From positions 46,795-110,794 of the forward strand of contig JAZRMW010000054.1 in NCBI GenBank assembly GCA_045647865.1: a stretch of 64,000 nucleotides of DNA. The letters run 5' to 3'. Positions within the stretch are counted from its first letter, which is position 1, and the number at the start of each line of letters is the position of its first letter. This document shows, in pieces, positions 42,996 to 52,731 of the stretch. A program made the position numbers and the translations under genes. The notes below the pieces were generated by a model. It saw nothing but the letters and a program-made list of their open reading frames with translations, was not told the origin of the DNA and did no database searches. This DNA is from Phocaeicola_A sp045647865 (lineage in GTDB: Bacteria; Bacteroidota; Bacteroidia; Bacteroidales; Bacteroidaceae).

Positions 42996-43032
42996 GCGGG
43001 AATGTGTTATCAATTGATAAACACATTCCCGC
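42996..43032 (-). terminator. Terminator of the SusCD/fasciclin operon
   Basis: GCGGGAATGTGTT at 42996-43008 pairs with the complementary arm ending at 43032. On the minus strand a CTTTTT run follows. It begins 28 nt after the SusD stop codon. Confidence 0.9.
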
Positions 43033-43059
43033 TTCATCATTATTTATATACGCCTTGGT

Positions 43060-45036
43060 TTACTTGAATGGCAAATACCAGTTCTTGGGTTCCAAGAGGT
43101 TCTTGGCAGGATTATTACCCTTAAGTTTGTCAGCAAACCAACGAGAACCGAAGTCCGCACCATACAGACCGGCTTCGTTCTTGTGGCGTGCCATACGCTG
43201 GAGGTCATAGAAACGGATTCCTTCGAATGCCAGTTCCTTGGCATACTCATCACAGAGGATATCCTCCATAGCATTGATAGAATCCTGCAGGGTCAATCCA
43301 TTCTGAATACCGAACTGGGCTTCCAGTTCCTTCAGCTTCTCACCGATGATAACATTGGGTAGGTAGTGGTGGTTCTTCTTTGAACCTACAGCAGTGGCCA
43401 ATGAACCCTTTACTGACATGTTGCTTTCAACACCAGGAGCGTTCTCTGTTCCTGCACCGTGGCTATGGATACCCCACACTGCTTCGGGAATGAAGATTGT
43501 ACGGTACTCAGCATTGAGGAAAGGAACCTCATTAGTCAGCAAATCAACTGAAGCCTGTGTCATATACTGATGCTTGTCTGTTACACCACCTGCACCGGGA
43601 ACCAACTCTTCCAAGTAGGTAGAGATACCGTTACGCAAGATGGCAAAGGCTGCATCGGGATGTCCCAAGCGGTTAAGAGCTTCGGCCAAGTGGAGGTAAA
43701 TAGTCGTGTTACGGAAAAGATAAACGTTGGCATTGATGTGAGCCTTACCGATATAGACTTTGGTTGAGTCGGTTGCATCACGATTAAGAATGGCCTCATC
43801 GCGTCCGTTACCACCAAACGCTTGCACATTTTCATCCCTATAACAAGCACGTCCATCACCCCATTTAGTGTAAACGACAGTATCAGGATTAGTAATAGCT
43901 CCTACGCCATTAGTCGGATAATAGTAGTAGATACTAGTATCAGTCAGTGCATAATAGGTCTTAGAAGGTGCAATCTGGATTTCCTCCACACGAGGGCAAT
44001 TGGAAGACTGGTCGGTTGAATAATAGTCGTAACCGAAAGCCAAAGGAATATCAGTTGTCTGTCCACGCTGCGAGCTGACCGCCATAGGAATATAGGTCAA
44101 CACATCTTTAGGTGCATAATCGTTCGCATAGATATTGAAATAGTTTGAAGAGATTTGATTGTACTGCAAAAAGAAAGCCGGATCTGAAATTTCCTGAATT
44201 TTCAGGGTCTGATTACCCGAATACATAAAACGTGAACCTGTCACGATTTTTTCTGCCACAACCTTATTCTCGCACAAATACTTCGCATAGTACTGTGCAG
44301 CCTTCAACCACTGACCGTCCTCAAGGTACATCTCACCCAAGATAACATCTACAGGGATGAAGATACGACGGAAACTGATATTCTTCTGCGGTCCCCAGTT
44401 GGTTGTTCCAACCGAATGTCCACCATTGGCAATATAGGGGACCTGCAATCCGGAATACTTCTCAAGCGAAGGAGCCAAAGCAGCTACAATCTCAGTCAAG
44501 GTCTTCTTGGGGAAGTTATCCTCGTCAATCTGTGAAATTGCAGTCAAAGGCTCAGTATAGAAGGGAACTCCCACTTCGTTACCACCATACGTACGGGCCA
44601 ACTGGAGGTAAGCCCATGCACGCCATGCCTCTACGGCAGCATACTCGTTGATAGCCACATTGGTAGAACCGATGTAAAGCGATGTATCACGGTGTGCCAA
44701 GTAATAGTTACAGTTATTGATAACCTTATAATATACGTAGGCACTGTCATACTTGTTGGAAGTATTGGCAGAATAGTCGGCCAACTGACGGAGGTTATTG
44801 TCGGTATGTTCGGTAGTAGTAACCAAGTCACCGCGCATTTCACCGATGAAGAAATACTGGTCGGCCACCTGCTGCATGGCTTGTGCAATACCCAAGGCAT
44901 AGAAGACAGAGTCTGTCATGCTATCGAGGGAAGGGTCATTCACCATGCTGTCATTTTCGGTCATCAGCATATCTTCGCATGAGGTGGTAGCGAAGAGACC
45001 GAATGCTGCTATGATTGAATAAAATACTTTTTTCAT
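43060..45036 (-). CDS. SusD/RagB-family surface lipoprotein (pair 1)
   Basis: Outer-membrane nutrient-binding lid for its SusC partner. I begin at ATG 45034-45036 (MKKVFYSIIAAFGLFATTSC, lipid Cys near residue 20); the open frame upstream adds 12 residues without a signal. The 658-residue protein has SusD TPR-like helices (AWRAWAYLQLARTYGGNEVG near residue 135, TTIYLHLAEALNRLG near 450) and the typical ending (RFYDLQRMARHKNEAG, LLEPKNWYLPFK). At 658 residues it is longer than most SusD proteins (~500-600). Last gene of the operon. Confidence 0.92.
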   Translation of the reverse strand: MKKVFYSIIAAFGLFATTSCEDMLMTENDSMVNDPSLDSMTDSVFYALGIAQAMQQVADQYFFIGEMRGDLVTTTEHTDNNLRQLADYSANTSNKYDSAYVYYKVINNCNYYLAHRDTSLYIGSTNVAINEYAAVEAWRAWAYLQLARTYGGNEVGVPFYTEPLTAISQIDEDNFPKKTLTEIVAALAPSLEKYSGLQVPYIANGGHSVGTTNWGPQKNISFRRIFIPVDVILGEMYLEDGQWLKAAQYYAKYLCENKVVAEKIVTGSRFMYSGNQTLKIQEISDPAFFLQYNQISSNYFNIYANDYAPKDVLTYIPMAVSSQRGQTTDIPLAFGYDYYSTDQSSNCPRVEEIQIAPSKTYYALTDTSIYYYYPTNGVGAITNPDTVVYTKWGDGRACYRDENVQAFGGNGRDEAILNRDATDSTKVYIGKAHINANVYLFRNTTIYLHLAEALNRLGHPDAAFAILRNGISTYLEELVPGAGGVTDKHQYMTQASVDLLTNEVPFLNAEYRTIFIPEAVWGIHSHGAGTENAPGVESNMSVKGSLATAVGSKKNHHYLPNVIIGEKLKELEAQFGIQNGLTLQDSINAMEDILCDEYAKELAFEGIRFYDLQRMARHKNEAGLYGADFGSRWFADKLKGNNPAKNLLEPKNWYLPFK

Positions 45037-45098
45037 ATTTACTTTATCTTTAAGGGAGATAGATGGAGTCAAACGGAGATAAGCCGCTTTCGCGTCTT

Positions 45099-45180
45099 GG
45101 GGGAGATAAAGGCCAATTGTTTGCTATTTCTATCGGCCTCTATCCCCTTTTTTTATCTCCTTTTATCTCCCTTTATCTCC
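45099..45180. repeat. TTTATCTCC words in the SusC-SusD spacer
   Basis: Three 10-nt copies (TTTTATCTCC twice, CTTTATCTCC once) lie at 45151-45180, and inverse copies (GGAGATAAA) near 45051-45110. GGGGAGATAAAGGCC at 45100-45114 matches 19225-19239 in inverse orientation, and with GGCCTCTATCCCC near 45135-45147 can form a hairpin. It sits in the 153-nt gap between the SusC stop and the SusD start, so it would be part of the mRNA. Confidence 0.65.
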
Positions 45181-45189
45181 ATACAATTA

Positions 45190-48100
45190 TTACAAATTAA
45201 TCTTCAAACCAAGTACAAAGGCACGGCTTTGGGCAATATTGCCACAGTCAATACCTTGAGACATCACACTGTTACCTATACTGAATTCCGGATCGTTGCC
45301 GGTGTACTTAGTCAGAGTGAAGAGGTTCTGAGCCTCACCCCATACCGAGAATCCTTGCATCCATGACTGCCATGATTCAGGAATAGGCACCTGATAGCTC
45401 AGACGGACATGTTTCATGCGGAGGTATGAACCATCCTCAATCCAACGGTCAGAGAAACGGTTGTTATTCATAGGGTCACCGAATGCCACCTTAGGCAGAT
45501 TAGCTTCATGACCTTCATAACGCCAGTGTCCAATCATTGCAACCTGTTGGTTGTAGAAATTGCTTCCTGAATTGAGGACACTGCGCTGGTAGTTATAAAC
45601 ATCGCCTCCAATACTATAGTTGAATCCCATGTCGAAAGTGAAGTTCTTCCAGTTCAAGGTAGCAAAGATATTTCCGTAAATATCGGGGTTGGGATTACCG
45701 ATGACAGTCTTGTCATTTTCATCAATACAACCGTTACCATCCATATCCGTGAAATGAATATCACCTGCCGTGAAGTTCTGCTTGGCACCGGCAGCATTTG
45801 TCATATAGAGGTAGTCGCCATTACCGGCAGCCTTAGCCTCTGCATCGGTGGCAAAAACACCCTCAGTCTTGTAACCATAGAAGAGACCGATAGGATTTCC
45901 TACACTGACAAGAATGTTGTTGTCGCCATATACCGAGTTACAATAGTCGGTAGAGTTGAAGGTTTTGACACCATCCGTAAATGAGTGGTGGGGCAATGTC
46001 TTGATTTCATTCACATAACGTCCGACACTGGCACCCAATTCCAAACTGAGGTTCTTGGCAGCTACAGGCTTACCAGAAACAGTCACTTCGAAACCACGGT
46101 TCTCCAATGAACCGCCATTGCTCCAATACTGGTTGATACCGGAAATAGAGGTACTGAAGGTCTTGTAAGTAAGCAAATCGTCCGTCTTGTGGAGATAGAA
46201 GTCTGCACCCAAAGAAAGACGGTTATTCAACATATGGGCCTGCAGTCCGACATTCCACTTGGTCGTTGTCTCCCACTTGATTTCATCGTTACCGATGTTG
46301 GTCAACTGAGCACCGATGAAGTTGTAGTTGTAACGGACAGAAGTAAACGATGTACGTGCAGCATAGTTAGAGATATCGTCGTTACCGCTCATATCGAATC
46401 CGGCATTCAAACGGAGATAGTCGATCACACTGTTCTTCATAAACCATTCTTCGTTGCTCAACACCCAACCAAGCTGTACGCTGGGGAAGATAGCCCACTG
46501 TACACCAAATGCCTTCAATCCACCTTCAGCCTTGGCACCGAAACGGCTGTTAGCCTCGGCCAAGAGAGAGAGAGTAGCGAAGTAACGGTTGCGATAGTTG
46601 TAGTCACCGGATACGTACCATTGCAAGTTCTTCCATACATCGTTAGCACCTGAAAGGTTAGAGTATCCCTTTGAGATATCTGCTGTCAGATAAGGATTCT
46701 TGTCGTTCTCCGAATTGCGGTACTGAGTTCTGGCATCGCTACCATCGAAAGCGAATTGGTTGTAACGGAATCCTCCGAAAGCAGATACCGTGTGTGCACC
46801 GTACTGGTTATTCCAATTGAAATAAGTATTACTCAATACGTTATTCTCCTTAGAGAAGAGTGAAGAGGTAAGGTTGTACACCGTACCCAGACCTTCAACC
46901 AAGAAGGGAGGAACACCCTCTGAAGGACGATAATAACGCTGTGAATTACGGTTCAATACGTAGCTGAACTCTGTAGTCAATGAGAAGTGGCTGTTGAATG
47001 TGTACTTCGGAGCGATATATACACTGAAGAACGTATTCTCAACCTTATTCTTGTTGTCACCGTGCGCATTGTTAATGATGGCAGTAGGGTTAGCCAATGA
47101 ATAATAGTAGTCATTTCCATAAAGTCTTTGGCTCAACGGACTGAACAGACGGTCATATTCCGAAAGCAGGTGAGTGAATCCACCGACATGTTTGTTGTAC
47201 TGGTACGGAGCAACCAACGGAGACTTGATAGCAGCCAAACTTGTGGGCGATGTCACTGTTCCGGCAGAGAGGTCAGAAGAGAATCCGTCATCATACAACG
47301 TATTGTTTGTACGTGAGAATGCCATGTTGAACTTAGTTTCCAGCTCAGGCAGAATCTCAATATCAGTATTGAAACGTACATTCAAACGGTCGAAACCGGT
47401 ATTGGCAATGGGACTTTCTGCATCAGCATAACCTACAGAGAGATTGTACATACCTACATCATCACCACCCTGTACGTTGATGTTGTAGTTCTGAGTGATG
47501 GCTGTGCGATATACTTCATCCTGCCAATCGGTATCGTTGTGATACATGTGATAGTAGAATCCATTGGGATCATCGTTGAGGAAATTGAATACAACGTCAC
47601 GGTTCTCAGACTTTCTGAGTTCAGTAATGGTTCCCAACATCTCAGTCGCATAGGTGCGATACTGGCTTGCATTCATCATTTTCTGCAACTGGGGTTTCAG
47701 TGTGATACCTGCAGAGATATTGGCATCGATACGGGTAGCCATTGAATGACCACGCTTGGTCTCGATGAGAATTACACCGTTGGCACCACGTGCACCATAC
47801 AGTGCAGTGGCATTCTTCAATACGCGGACACTTTCCACATCTTCGGGAGAAAGTCCTGCCAACATATTGAATCCACGTCCCTGGTGCAACAGGGTACGGT
47901 TACGCTGCATATCCATTTCCACTCCATCTACAATCACCAACGGTTGAGCATCGGCATTGATAGAACTCAATCCTCGGATAAACATGGTATTACCTCCATC
48001 CACCATACCCGAACGGCTGATGGAACGGATGTCAGCACCCAAGCTTGATTGGATTTCATCATCCAGAATCAAGCCGCCACCCTTAACTTTGAATTCCTTC

Positions 48101-48558
48101 GAAGCGGTATATTCAGTACCATCGGTGTACATGCTCTTGAACTTATTGCTCAAAAGGCTGATTTGAATCAATCCACCTGACTTATTACTCTCGATAGCTA
48201 CCTGTTGGGGCATGTAACGGGGAGCTTGCACGTAGAGAGAAGTTGCATAATCAGGCAACTTGATGGTAAATGTACCCTTATCGTCCGTCATCGCCGTATA
48301 ACGTTTGTCACCCAAAGTCTGTACACGTACACCGGCAATGGGACTGTTTGTCGCTTCATCCACGACCACACCGGTCAAGGTAATCAAATTGGCATTCTTG
48401 TCAACGACCCGACGCTGTGGAACCTTAACAGTCGGTTCCTCTCCTGCCTCGTCCAATCCGTCTTGAGCAGATACGCCCGGGCAGAAGCACATAGCCAAAG
48501 CACAGAAAGAGAGTCTGAGACTCTGTCGCTGCAACATATTCTTTATAGTCATTTTCAT
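45190..48558 (-). CDS. SusC/RagA TonB-dependent outer-membrane transporter (pair 1)
   Basis: The 1122-residue protein has a signal peptide (LRLSFCALAMCFCPGVSAQ), a carboxypeptidase-D regulatory-like domain (GVVVDEATNSPIAGVRV near residue 53), the plug domain with the SusC motif FIRGLSSINADAQPLVIVDG near residue 195 and GARGANGVILIETKRG near 255-270, then a 22-strand barrel ending FVLGLKINL. No TonB-box-anti-sigma extension is visible. It precedes SusD (pair 1) and follows a fasciclin-like lipoprotein gene by 27 nt. Confidence 0.95.
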   Translation of the reverse strand: MKMTIKNMLQRQSLRLSFCALAMCFCPGVSAQDGLDEAGEEPTVKVPQRRVVDKNANLITLTGVVVDEATNSPIAGVRVQTLGDKRYTAMTDDKGTFTIKLPDYATSLYVQAPRYMPQQVAIESNKSGGLIQISLLSNKFKSMYTDGTEYTASKEFKVKGGGLILDDEIQSSLGADIRSISRSGMVDGGNTMFIRGLSSINADAQPLVIVDGVEMDMQRNRTLLHQGRGFNMLAGLSPEDVESVRVLKNATALYGARGANGVILIETKRGHSMATRIDANISAGITLKPQLQKMMNASQYRTYATEMLGTITELRKSENRDVVFNFLNDDPNGFYYHMYHNDTDWQDEVYRTAITQNYNINVQGGDDVGMYNLSVGYADAESPIANTGFDRLNVRFNTDIEILPELETKFNMAFSRTNNTLYDDGFSSDLSAGTVTSPTSLAAIKSPLVAPYQYNKHVGGFTHLLSEYDRLFSPLSQRLYGNDYYYSLANPTAIINNAHGDNKNKVENTFFSVYIAPKYTFNSHFSLTTEFSYVLNRNSQRYYRPSEGVPPFLVEGLGTVYNLTSSLFSKENNVLSNTYFNWNNQYGAHTVSAFGGFRYNQFAFDGSDARTQYRNSENDKNPYLTADISKGYSNLSGANDVWKNLQWYVSGDYNYRNRYFATLSLLAEANSRFGAKAEGGLKAFGVQWAIFPSVQLGWVLSNEEWFMKNSVIDYLRLNAGFDMSGNDDISNYAARTSFTSVRYNYNFIGAQLTNIGNDEIKWETTTKWNVGLQAHMLNNRLSLGADFYLHKTDDLLTYKTFSTSISGINQYWSNGGSLENRGFEVTVSGKPVAAKNLSLELGASVGRYVNEIKTLPHHSFTDGVKTFNSTDYCNSVYGDNNILVSVGNPIGLFYGYKTEGVFATDAEAKAAGNGDYLYMTNAAGAKQNFTAGDIHFTDMDGNGCIDENDKTVIGNPNPDIYGNIFATLNWKNFTFDMGFNYSIGGDVYNYQRSVLNSGSNFYNQQVAMIGHWRYEGHEANLPKVAFGDPMNNNRFSDRWIEDGSYLRMKHVRLSYQVPIPESWQSWMQGFSVWGEAQNLFTLTKYTGNDPEFSIGNSVMSQGIDCGNIAQSRAFVLGLKINL

Positions 48559-48585
48559 ATCTGATAAATCTTCTTAAGTTGGCAT

Positions 48586-50400
48586 TTATTCTTCTTCTTC
48601 AGTTGTCACTACAGGTTCCATAATGATGTTTGCAATACGGAGAACCTGCTCATACTTCTTCTTGTATGAAGAGAGGAATGAGTTGACAGAGTGCATCACT
48701 TTGATATTGGGCTTCGCCTGTGTTCCTGCATAACAGATCGGGAATGTAATGCGGCCAAGCTTGATGGTATCAACCTTGTCGGCACCTCTCTCAAAAGGCA
48801 CAACCTTCTTGATATTGGCATTTCCAATCTGTACAGTCTCACCATCAAAACGTCCGGTAATCTGCTTGTTGCTGGCATCCGTATAATTGATGTCCACAAT
48901 AAGGGTATAAGGCTTGCGTTCTTCTTTCGGAAGAGAAAAATTAGGCACTGTTACCAATGAAACATCGTAAGTGGTTGACAATACGCCCGGCAAATAGAAG
49001 TCCAACTCAGGCGCAAAGTTCGAACTTTCGGGAAGGTCGGTTTCTACCCAACTGAATTCCTCCTTATCATCATCCAACACACAGATTGAATCGAGTGAGC
49101 CAACAAAACGAACTCTATTGTAATTCGAACCGGTAGCTGTCACGATACGGCCGACTTCACGGGTCTTGATAACAGGAGCGTAGGTCTCTTCGGGCAAGAA
49201 AGGCAACTTGTTGAGGATACGTGCATGTCCGTTACTCAACTTGACAACCTCTTCAGTAGCTTCATCCAACGCTGTCAAATTTGTCAGATAGCTATAAGTA
49301 GTAGAACGCAATGTATCCGTTTCAACAAATGCTGAACCAGAGGCCAACTTGCTGTTGTAACGTTTTACATTTTCTGAGAAAATCAAATTTTGGCTCAACA
49401 ATATTTTGGAAATAGAGTCGTTCCAATAAGCTCCAACCGCTTGAATGGCGGCATCTGCAGGAGGTGCTTGCAGGGATATGGTGGTTTTACCATTCGTGGC
49501 ACTCATGGCAGAAGTTTTGCTACCACCCTTGTTATTTCCAACATCCGTATGTCCCAAATCCTGATAATCGATGGTCTCGATATACTTGTAATAAGAAGCA
49601 ATGCGGTTGTATGCCTCTTCCCAAGCCTCATTCGTGGGAATCAACACGGTATAGAGACTGTCCTCGTTGTCAAGCTGTGCGTCCAACATATCTCTAATCA
49701 ATGTATTGCTCACAATCATGACAGAGTCATCATAATGCTGCACACCATCACGGATATCACCTTTCACAGAGTTTGCCTCATCAAGGATGATACGTTCGAA
49801 GTGTTTGACATATTTCAACATACTGTCAGCCTTTCCAACAGTTTCGGCAATATACTCATAACCGTTGTAACGGAACACCGAAGGACTGGATACCACATAG
49901 AGCAATCCGTTTGAACTGGGATAGTTATATACCGAAGGATTCTTCATATTGGGCAAAATGCGCTGTGCGTCAAAAGCCAAAGCAGTAGAGTTCTTTCCTG
50001 TAAACTTCAACAATTTCTCGTTGAGCATATATACGACCGTATCGTTGGGGTCAGTCTCACGATGGGCATAATCTGCAATCAAGTTATTCAAAAACTCTTT
50101 CACAATCTTTTCCTCAGATACAGCGGCCAAAGAATCGGGATTGAATGAACCATTCACTGGTGCCCATACTGTATAGGTACGTGAAGCATCCAGCACCTTG
50201 TCATAGCCCACTCTTTCAAGTACGGCCTTAAAGTCCGAAAGTTCCGGATTTCCGGAGATATTCTCCCACAGTGTCTGGTCTGCAGCAGGATCCACAGCTG
50301 TCGGCACTGTATTAAAATCATTAAAATCGGAACATGATGCTGCGGCCAGCATACCACCGGCCACCATCATCATTCTTATTTTATTTATATGTTTCATCAT
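48586..50400 (-). CDS. Fasciclin-like (FAS1) lipoprotein, 604 residues
   Basis: Lipoprotein signal (MMVAGGMLAAASC) followed by at least two FAS1-type domains: residues ~40-150 (SDFKAVLERVGYDKVL, then YTVWAPVNGSFN) and ~195-330 (FERIILDEANSVKG, then YTVLIPTNEAWEEAYN). A beta-rich part (~430-600) and an acidic tail EEE complete it. FAS1 domains are known from cell-adhesion proteins. Here it lies between a SusD and a SusC gene, where a surface glycan-binding protein would normally sit, so a substrate-binding or adhesive role at the cell surface is inferred. Confidence 0.8.
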   Translation of the reverse strand: MMKHINKIRMMMVAGGMLAAASCSDFNDFNTVPTAVDPAADQTLWENISGNPELSDFKAVLERVGYDKVLDASRTYTVWAPVNGSFNPDSLAAVSEEKIVKEFLNNLIADYAHRETDPNDTVVYMLNEKLLKFTGKNSTALAFDAQRILPNMKNPSVYNYPSSNGLLYVVSSPSVFRYNGYEYIAETVGKADSMLKYVKHFERIILDEANSVKGDIRDGVQHYDDSVMIVSNTLIRDMLDAQLDNEDSLYTVLIPTNEAWEEAYNRIASYYKYIETIDYQDLGHTDVGNNKGGSKTSAMSATNGKTTISLQAPPADAAIQAVGAYWNDSISKILLSQNLIFSENVKRYNSKLASGSAFVETDTLRSTTYSYLTNLTALDEATEEVVKLSNGHARILNKLPFLPEETYAPVIKTREVGRIVTATGSNYNRVRFVGSLDSICVLDDDKEEFSWVETDLPESSNFAPELDFYLPGVLSTTYDVSLVTVPNFSLPKEERKPYTLIVDINYTDASNKQITGRFDGETVQIGNANIKKVVPFERGADKVDTIKLGRITFPICYAGTQAKPNIKVMHSVNSFLSSYKKKYEQVLRIANIIMEPVVTTEEEE

Positions 50401-50442
50401 TACATTTACAAATTACGATTTACGATGTAAAATTCTCATATT

Positions 50443-50468
50443 CCCTCCCTTCCTTTGAGGAGGGAGGG
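50443..50468 (-). other. Hairpin in the fasciclin-fasciclin spacer
   Basis: CCCTCCCT at 50443-50450 pairs with AGGGAGGG at 50461-50468; an inner CCT/AGG helix makes 11 bp with one bulged T. No U-run on the minus strand. It belongs to a G/A-rich spacer that reads like the common Bacteroidetes intergenic repeat TTCCTCC...GGAGGGAGGGTTATGGAGG. Confidence 0.5.
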
Positions 50469-50487
50469 TTATGGAGGAACTTTTTAT

Positions 50488-52668
50488 TTAATACCAATCC
50501 TCCGTAAAGTTCTGACTGTTTACAATATCCAACGGAACCAATTCGATGAAGTCGATAGAGAAACCAAGCTGGTCGTAACCGGTCAGCAAGTTCTTCAAGC
50601 GAATCCAATAAGTCTGGTTCTGTTCCAAATGTTGCACACCCAAAATCTTACGCATCATACTGGTTCCGTAACCTTCTTCGTAACGGCAACAGTTACTGAT
50701 GGTTGCTATCAATTCATCGGGTGAAGTGATACGAGCTTTAATCTGGTTGTATGTACCACGTGAGAAGCTTGCCGGAGCACGCATGTAACCGTGGTTACGC
50801 ATAACCAGGTCGGAAGCCACACCGTAATCCTCAAACTCTGAAGAGAGCAAATAACCGGAAGATATACGATCAGCCTCTACACCAGAATCCGGAATACGTG
50901 CATCCACGGGGATTCCCAAGGGTTGCATACTGCTGGGGTTGGTAGAGGTACCGATGTAGTACTGCTGCAAACCGCTGTTAGCCATAGGAGGATAGATGAT
51001 ACGGATTTCGTAGTCACCGGTCGGTACAGGAGGCAAACGGAAAGCAAAGTCATTCTCATCCCAACCAGCAAGTTGGTCTGCCTCCCAAGCACGCCATGCA
51101 CCGGTCGTGTACCATGAAATCTTTGTCTTGGTGTTGTAGCTGACCAAATTATCAAAGAAGTCCAAAGGCAAACGGGTCATTGTTCCATCTGTTCCGTTGA
51201 GGTTCATAGCACCAATTTCTTCTGTTGAAGCAAAACGGATATCGTTGTTGATCAATTCATAAAGCATAGAGCCAATATCTATACGCATGCGTTCATGGAG
51301 CACACCATTCGGCACATTGGCATCATATACCAACGGACGGTCAATCGTATGGATATATCCATTGTAAGACTGGATGTTTGACTTGGCACGAACCACCATA
51401 CAGCCATCCTGCTTGATTTGATGCGTAGCGTCGCTACCGAAGGTACCGATCTCATCAGTCAACGTATTGTTCTCGCGCCAACGGTTGATCCAGATGTTGG
51501 TTCTGGCCCCTGTATTCTGATAGAGCGGTTGCCAAATCTTCATCAAAGTATGAGGAAGCATGGTTTCATAATAGTCAAAAGGCTCACCACCGAACGCATA
51601 GTTCCAGTTCTGGTTAGCAGCATCCTGCTCATAAACCAACTTGGATACTGCCATACCAGCCTTCAGAATGTGGTAACGGATGAACATGTTCACCACATTA
51701 TAAGGATTGGTATAATCATCACCTGTACTGATAGGATGCTCAGTTTTACCCGGATAATCGTACCAAGCAGCAGCACCACCGTACCAATCCGCACACTTGG
51801 CTTTCAAGTCAGCAAAGTTATGGATACCAGCCTTTGCAAAAGCTGCACTGTCTTCAGCAAAGATGGTGAATTTGATTCTACACTCTGTAGGCACATGGAA
51901 CTGTGTACCAGACCATGAAGAACCCGGACGACCGGTCTTATTATCCAAATGATAGGTACGGGTCGTACCATCGGCATTCAGTTTCTTATCTATCGCCAAT
52001 GTATCAATCAATCCACATGAGTCCAATGCCTCGAAGAAGAGTTTGAATTGCGGATTCTTTTCCAATACTTCAGCCACACGTCGTGTAGTACGGGGAATCA
52101 CATCCGTAATGACATGTACATAACCATTGGTCATCTCGTGGTCATACGAAGTTACCTCAGCCACATCGTTGAAACGCACGATACCGTCATCGCCCAACTT
52201 TGAGATGAACGGAGTGTTCATCATGGTTGAGATTTCCTTACCACTATAGTTACTCAATTGCTCGATGTATGAATTCATCATGGCCGAAAGGTGGTACTGT
52301 GCAATCTCCTTGCACTGTTCATCTGTCAATCCTGCCACGCTGTTCTCTGTCATACCGTTGTGAGGTTCCTTGGCTTCAGGGTCGTTATAAAGGCTGTCCA
52401 CATACTTCTCCACACCACTGTTGATGGGAGCATAGCAGGTATATTGTCCCCACGATGCCATCATACGGTCGTATCCCGAACGGTTCATGATGACATTGAA
52501 TAGACTGAAGATGGAATCATTCTCCTGCAAATAGTCCTGAATGGTCTGACCTGTAAAGGTGTACAGGTTCGACTCATCCGGTTCCATTTGGCAAGAGGTG
52601 AAAGACACAGCCGAGCCTAACACAATTCCAAGAGCTGTTTTGAATATATTCTTGTTCATGATTTTCAT
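50488..52668 (-). CDS. Fasciclin-like (FAS1) lipoprotein, about 726 residues
   Basis: Start at 52668 (MKIMNKNIFKTALG) or 52659 (MNKNIFKTALGIVLG); the longer open frame runs into the TGATT repeats. Signal with lipobox SFTSC. A FAS1 domain lies at ~35-175 (SLFNVIMNRSGYDRMM, YTCYAPINSGVEKYVD), a second at ~195-400 (FKLFFEALDSCGLIDTL), then a beta-sandwich-like C-terminus (YEIRIIYPPMANSGLQ). No enzyme motifs. It follows SusD (pair 2) by 63 nt, so the pair-2 transporter and both middle fasciclin lipoproteins are probably one transcript. Confidence 0.78.
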   Translation of the reverse strand: MKIMNKNIFKTALGIVLGSAVSFTSCQMEPDESNLYTFTGQTIQDYLQENDSIFSLFNVIMNRSGYDRMMASWGQYTCYAPINSGVEKYVDSLYNDPEAKEPHNGMTENSVAGLTDEQCKEIAQYHLSAMMNSYIEQLSNYSGKEISTMMNTPFISKLGDDGIVRFNDVAEVTSYDHEMTNGYVHVITDVIPRTTRRVAEVLEKNPQFKLFFEALDSCGLIDTLAIDKKLNADGTTRTYHLDNKTGRPGSSWSGTQFHVPTECRIKFTIFAEDSAAFAKAGIHNFADLKAKCADWYGGAAAWYDYPGKTEHPISTGDDYTNPYNVVNMFIRYHILKAGMAVSKLVYEQDAANQNWNYAFGGEPFDYYETMLPHTLMKIWQPLYQNTGARTNIWINRWRENNTLTDEIGTFGSDATHQIKQDGCMVVRAKSNIQSYNGYIHTIDRPLVYDANVPNGVLHERMRIDIGSMLYELINNDIRFASTEEIGAMNLNGTDGTMTRLPLDFFDNLVSYNTKTKISWYTTGAWRAWEADQLAGWDENDFAFRLPPVPTGDYEIRIIYPPMANSGLQQYYIGTSTNPSSMQPLGIPVDARIPDSGVEADRISSGYLLSSEFEDYGVASDLVMRNHGYMRAPASFSRGTYNQIKARITSPDELIATISNCCRYEEGYGTSMMRKILGVQHLEQNQTYWIRLKNLLTGYDQLGFSIDFIELVPLDIVNSQNFTEDWY

Positions 52669-52671
52669 TTG

Positions 52672-52703
52672 TGATTTATGATTGATGATTGATGATTTGT
52701 GAG
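52672..52703. repeat. TGATTKA words, period 7 nt
   Basis: TGATTTA, TGATTGA, TGATTGA and TGATTTG follow one another at 52672, 52679, 52686 and 52693. They lie immediately upstream of the 740-residue-frame fasciclin gene start, where Bacteroides ribosome sites are A/T-rich. The same word recurs at 54633-54667. Confidence 0.6.
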
Positions 52704-52731
52704 TTCTCACGCTTCATTTTTCATTCCACAC

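Noticed and set aside
42947..43210. Short plus-strand frame over the SusD end
   Set aside because: It begins in the spacer and runs antisense into SusD; no start signal and the hairpin at 42996 lies inside it.
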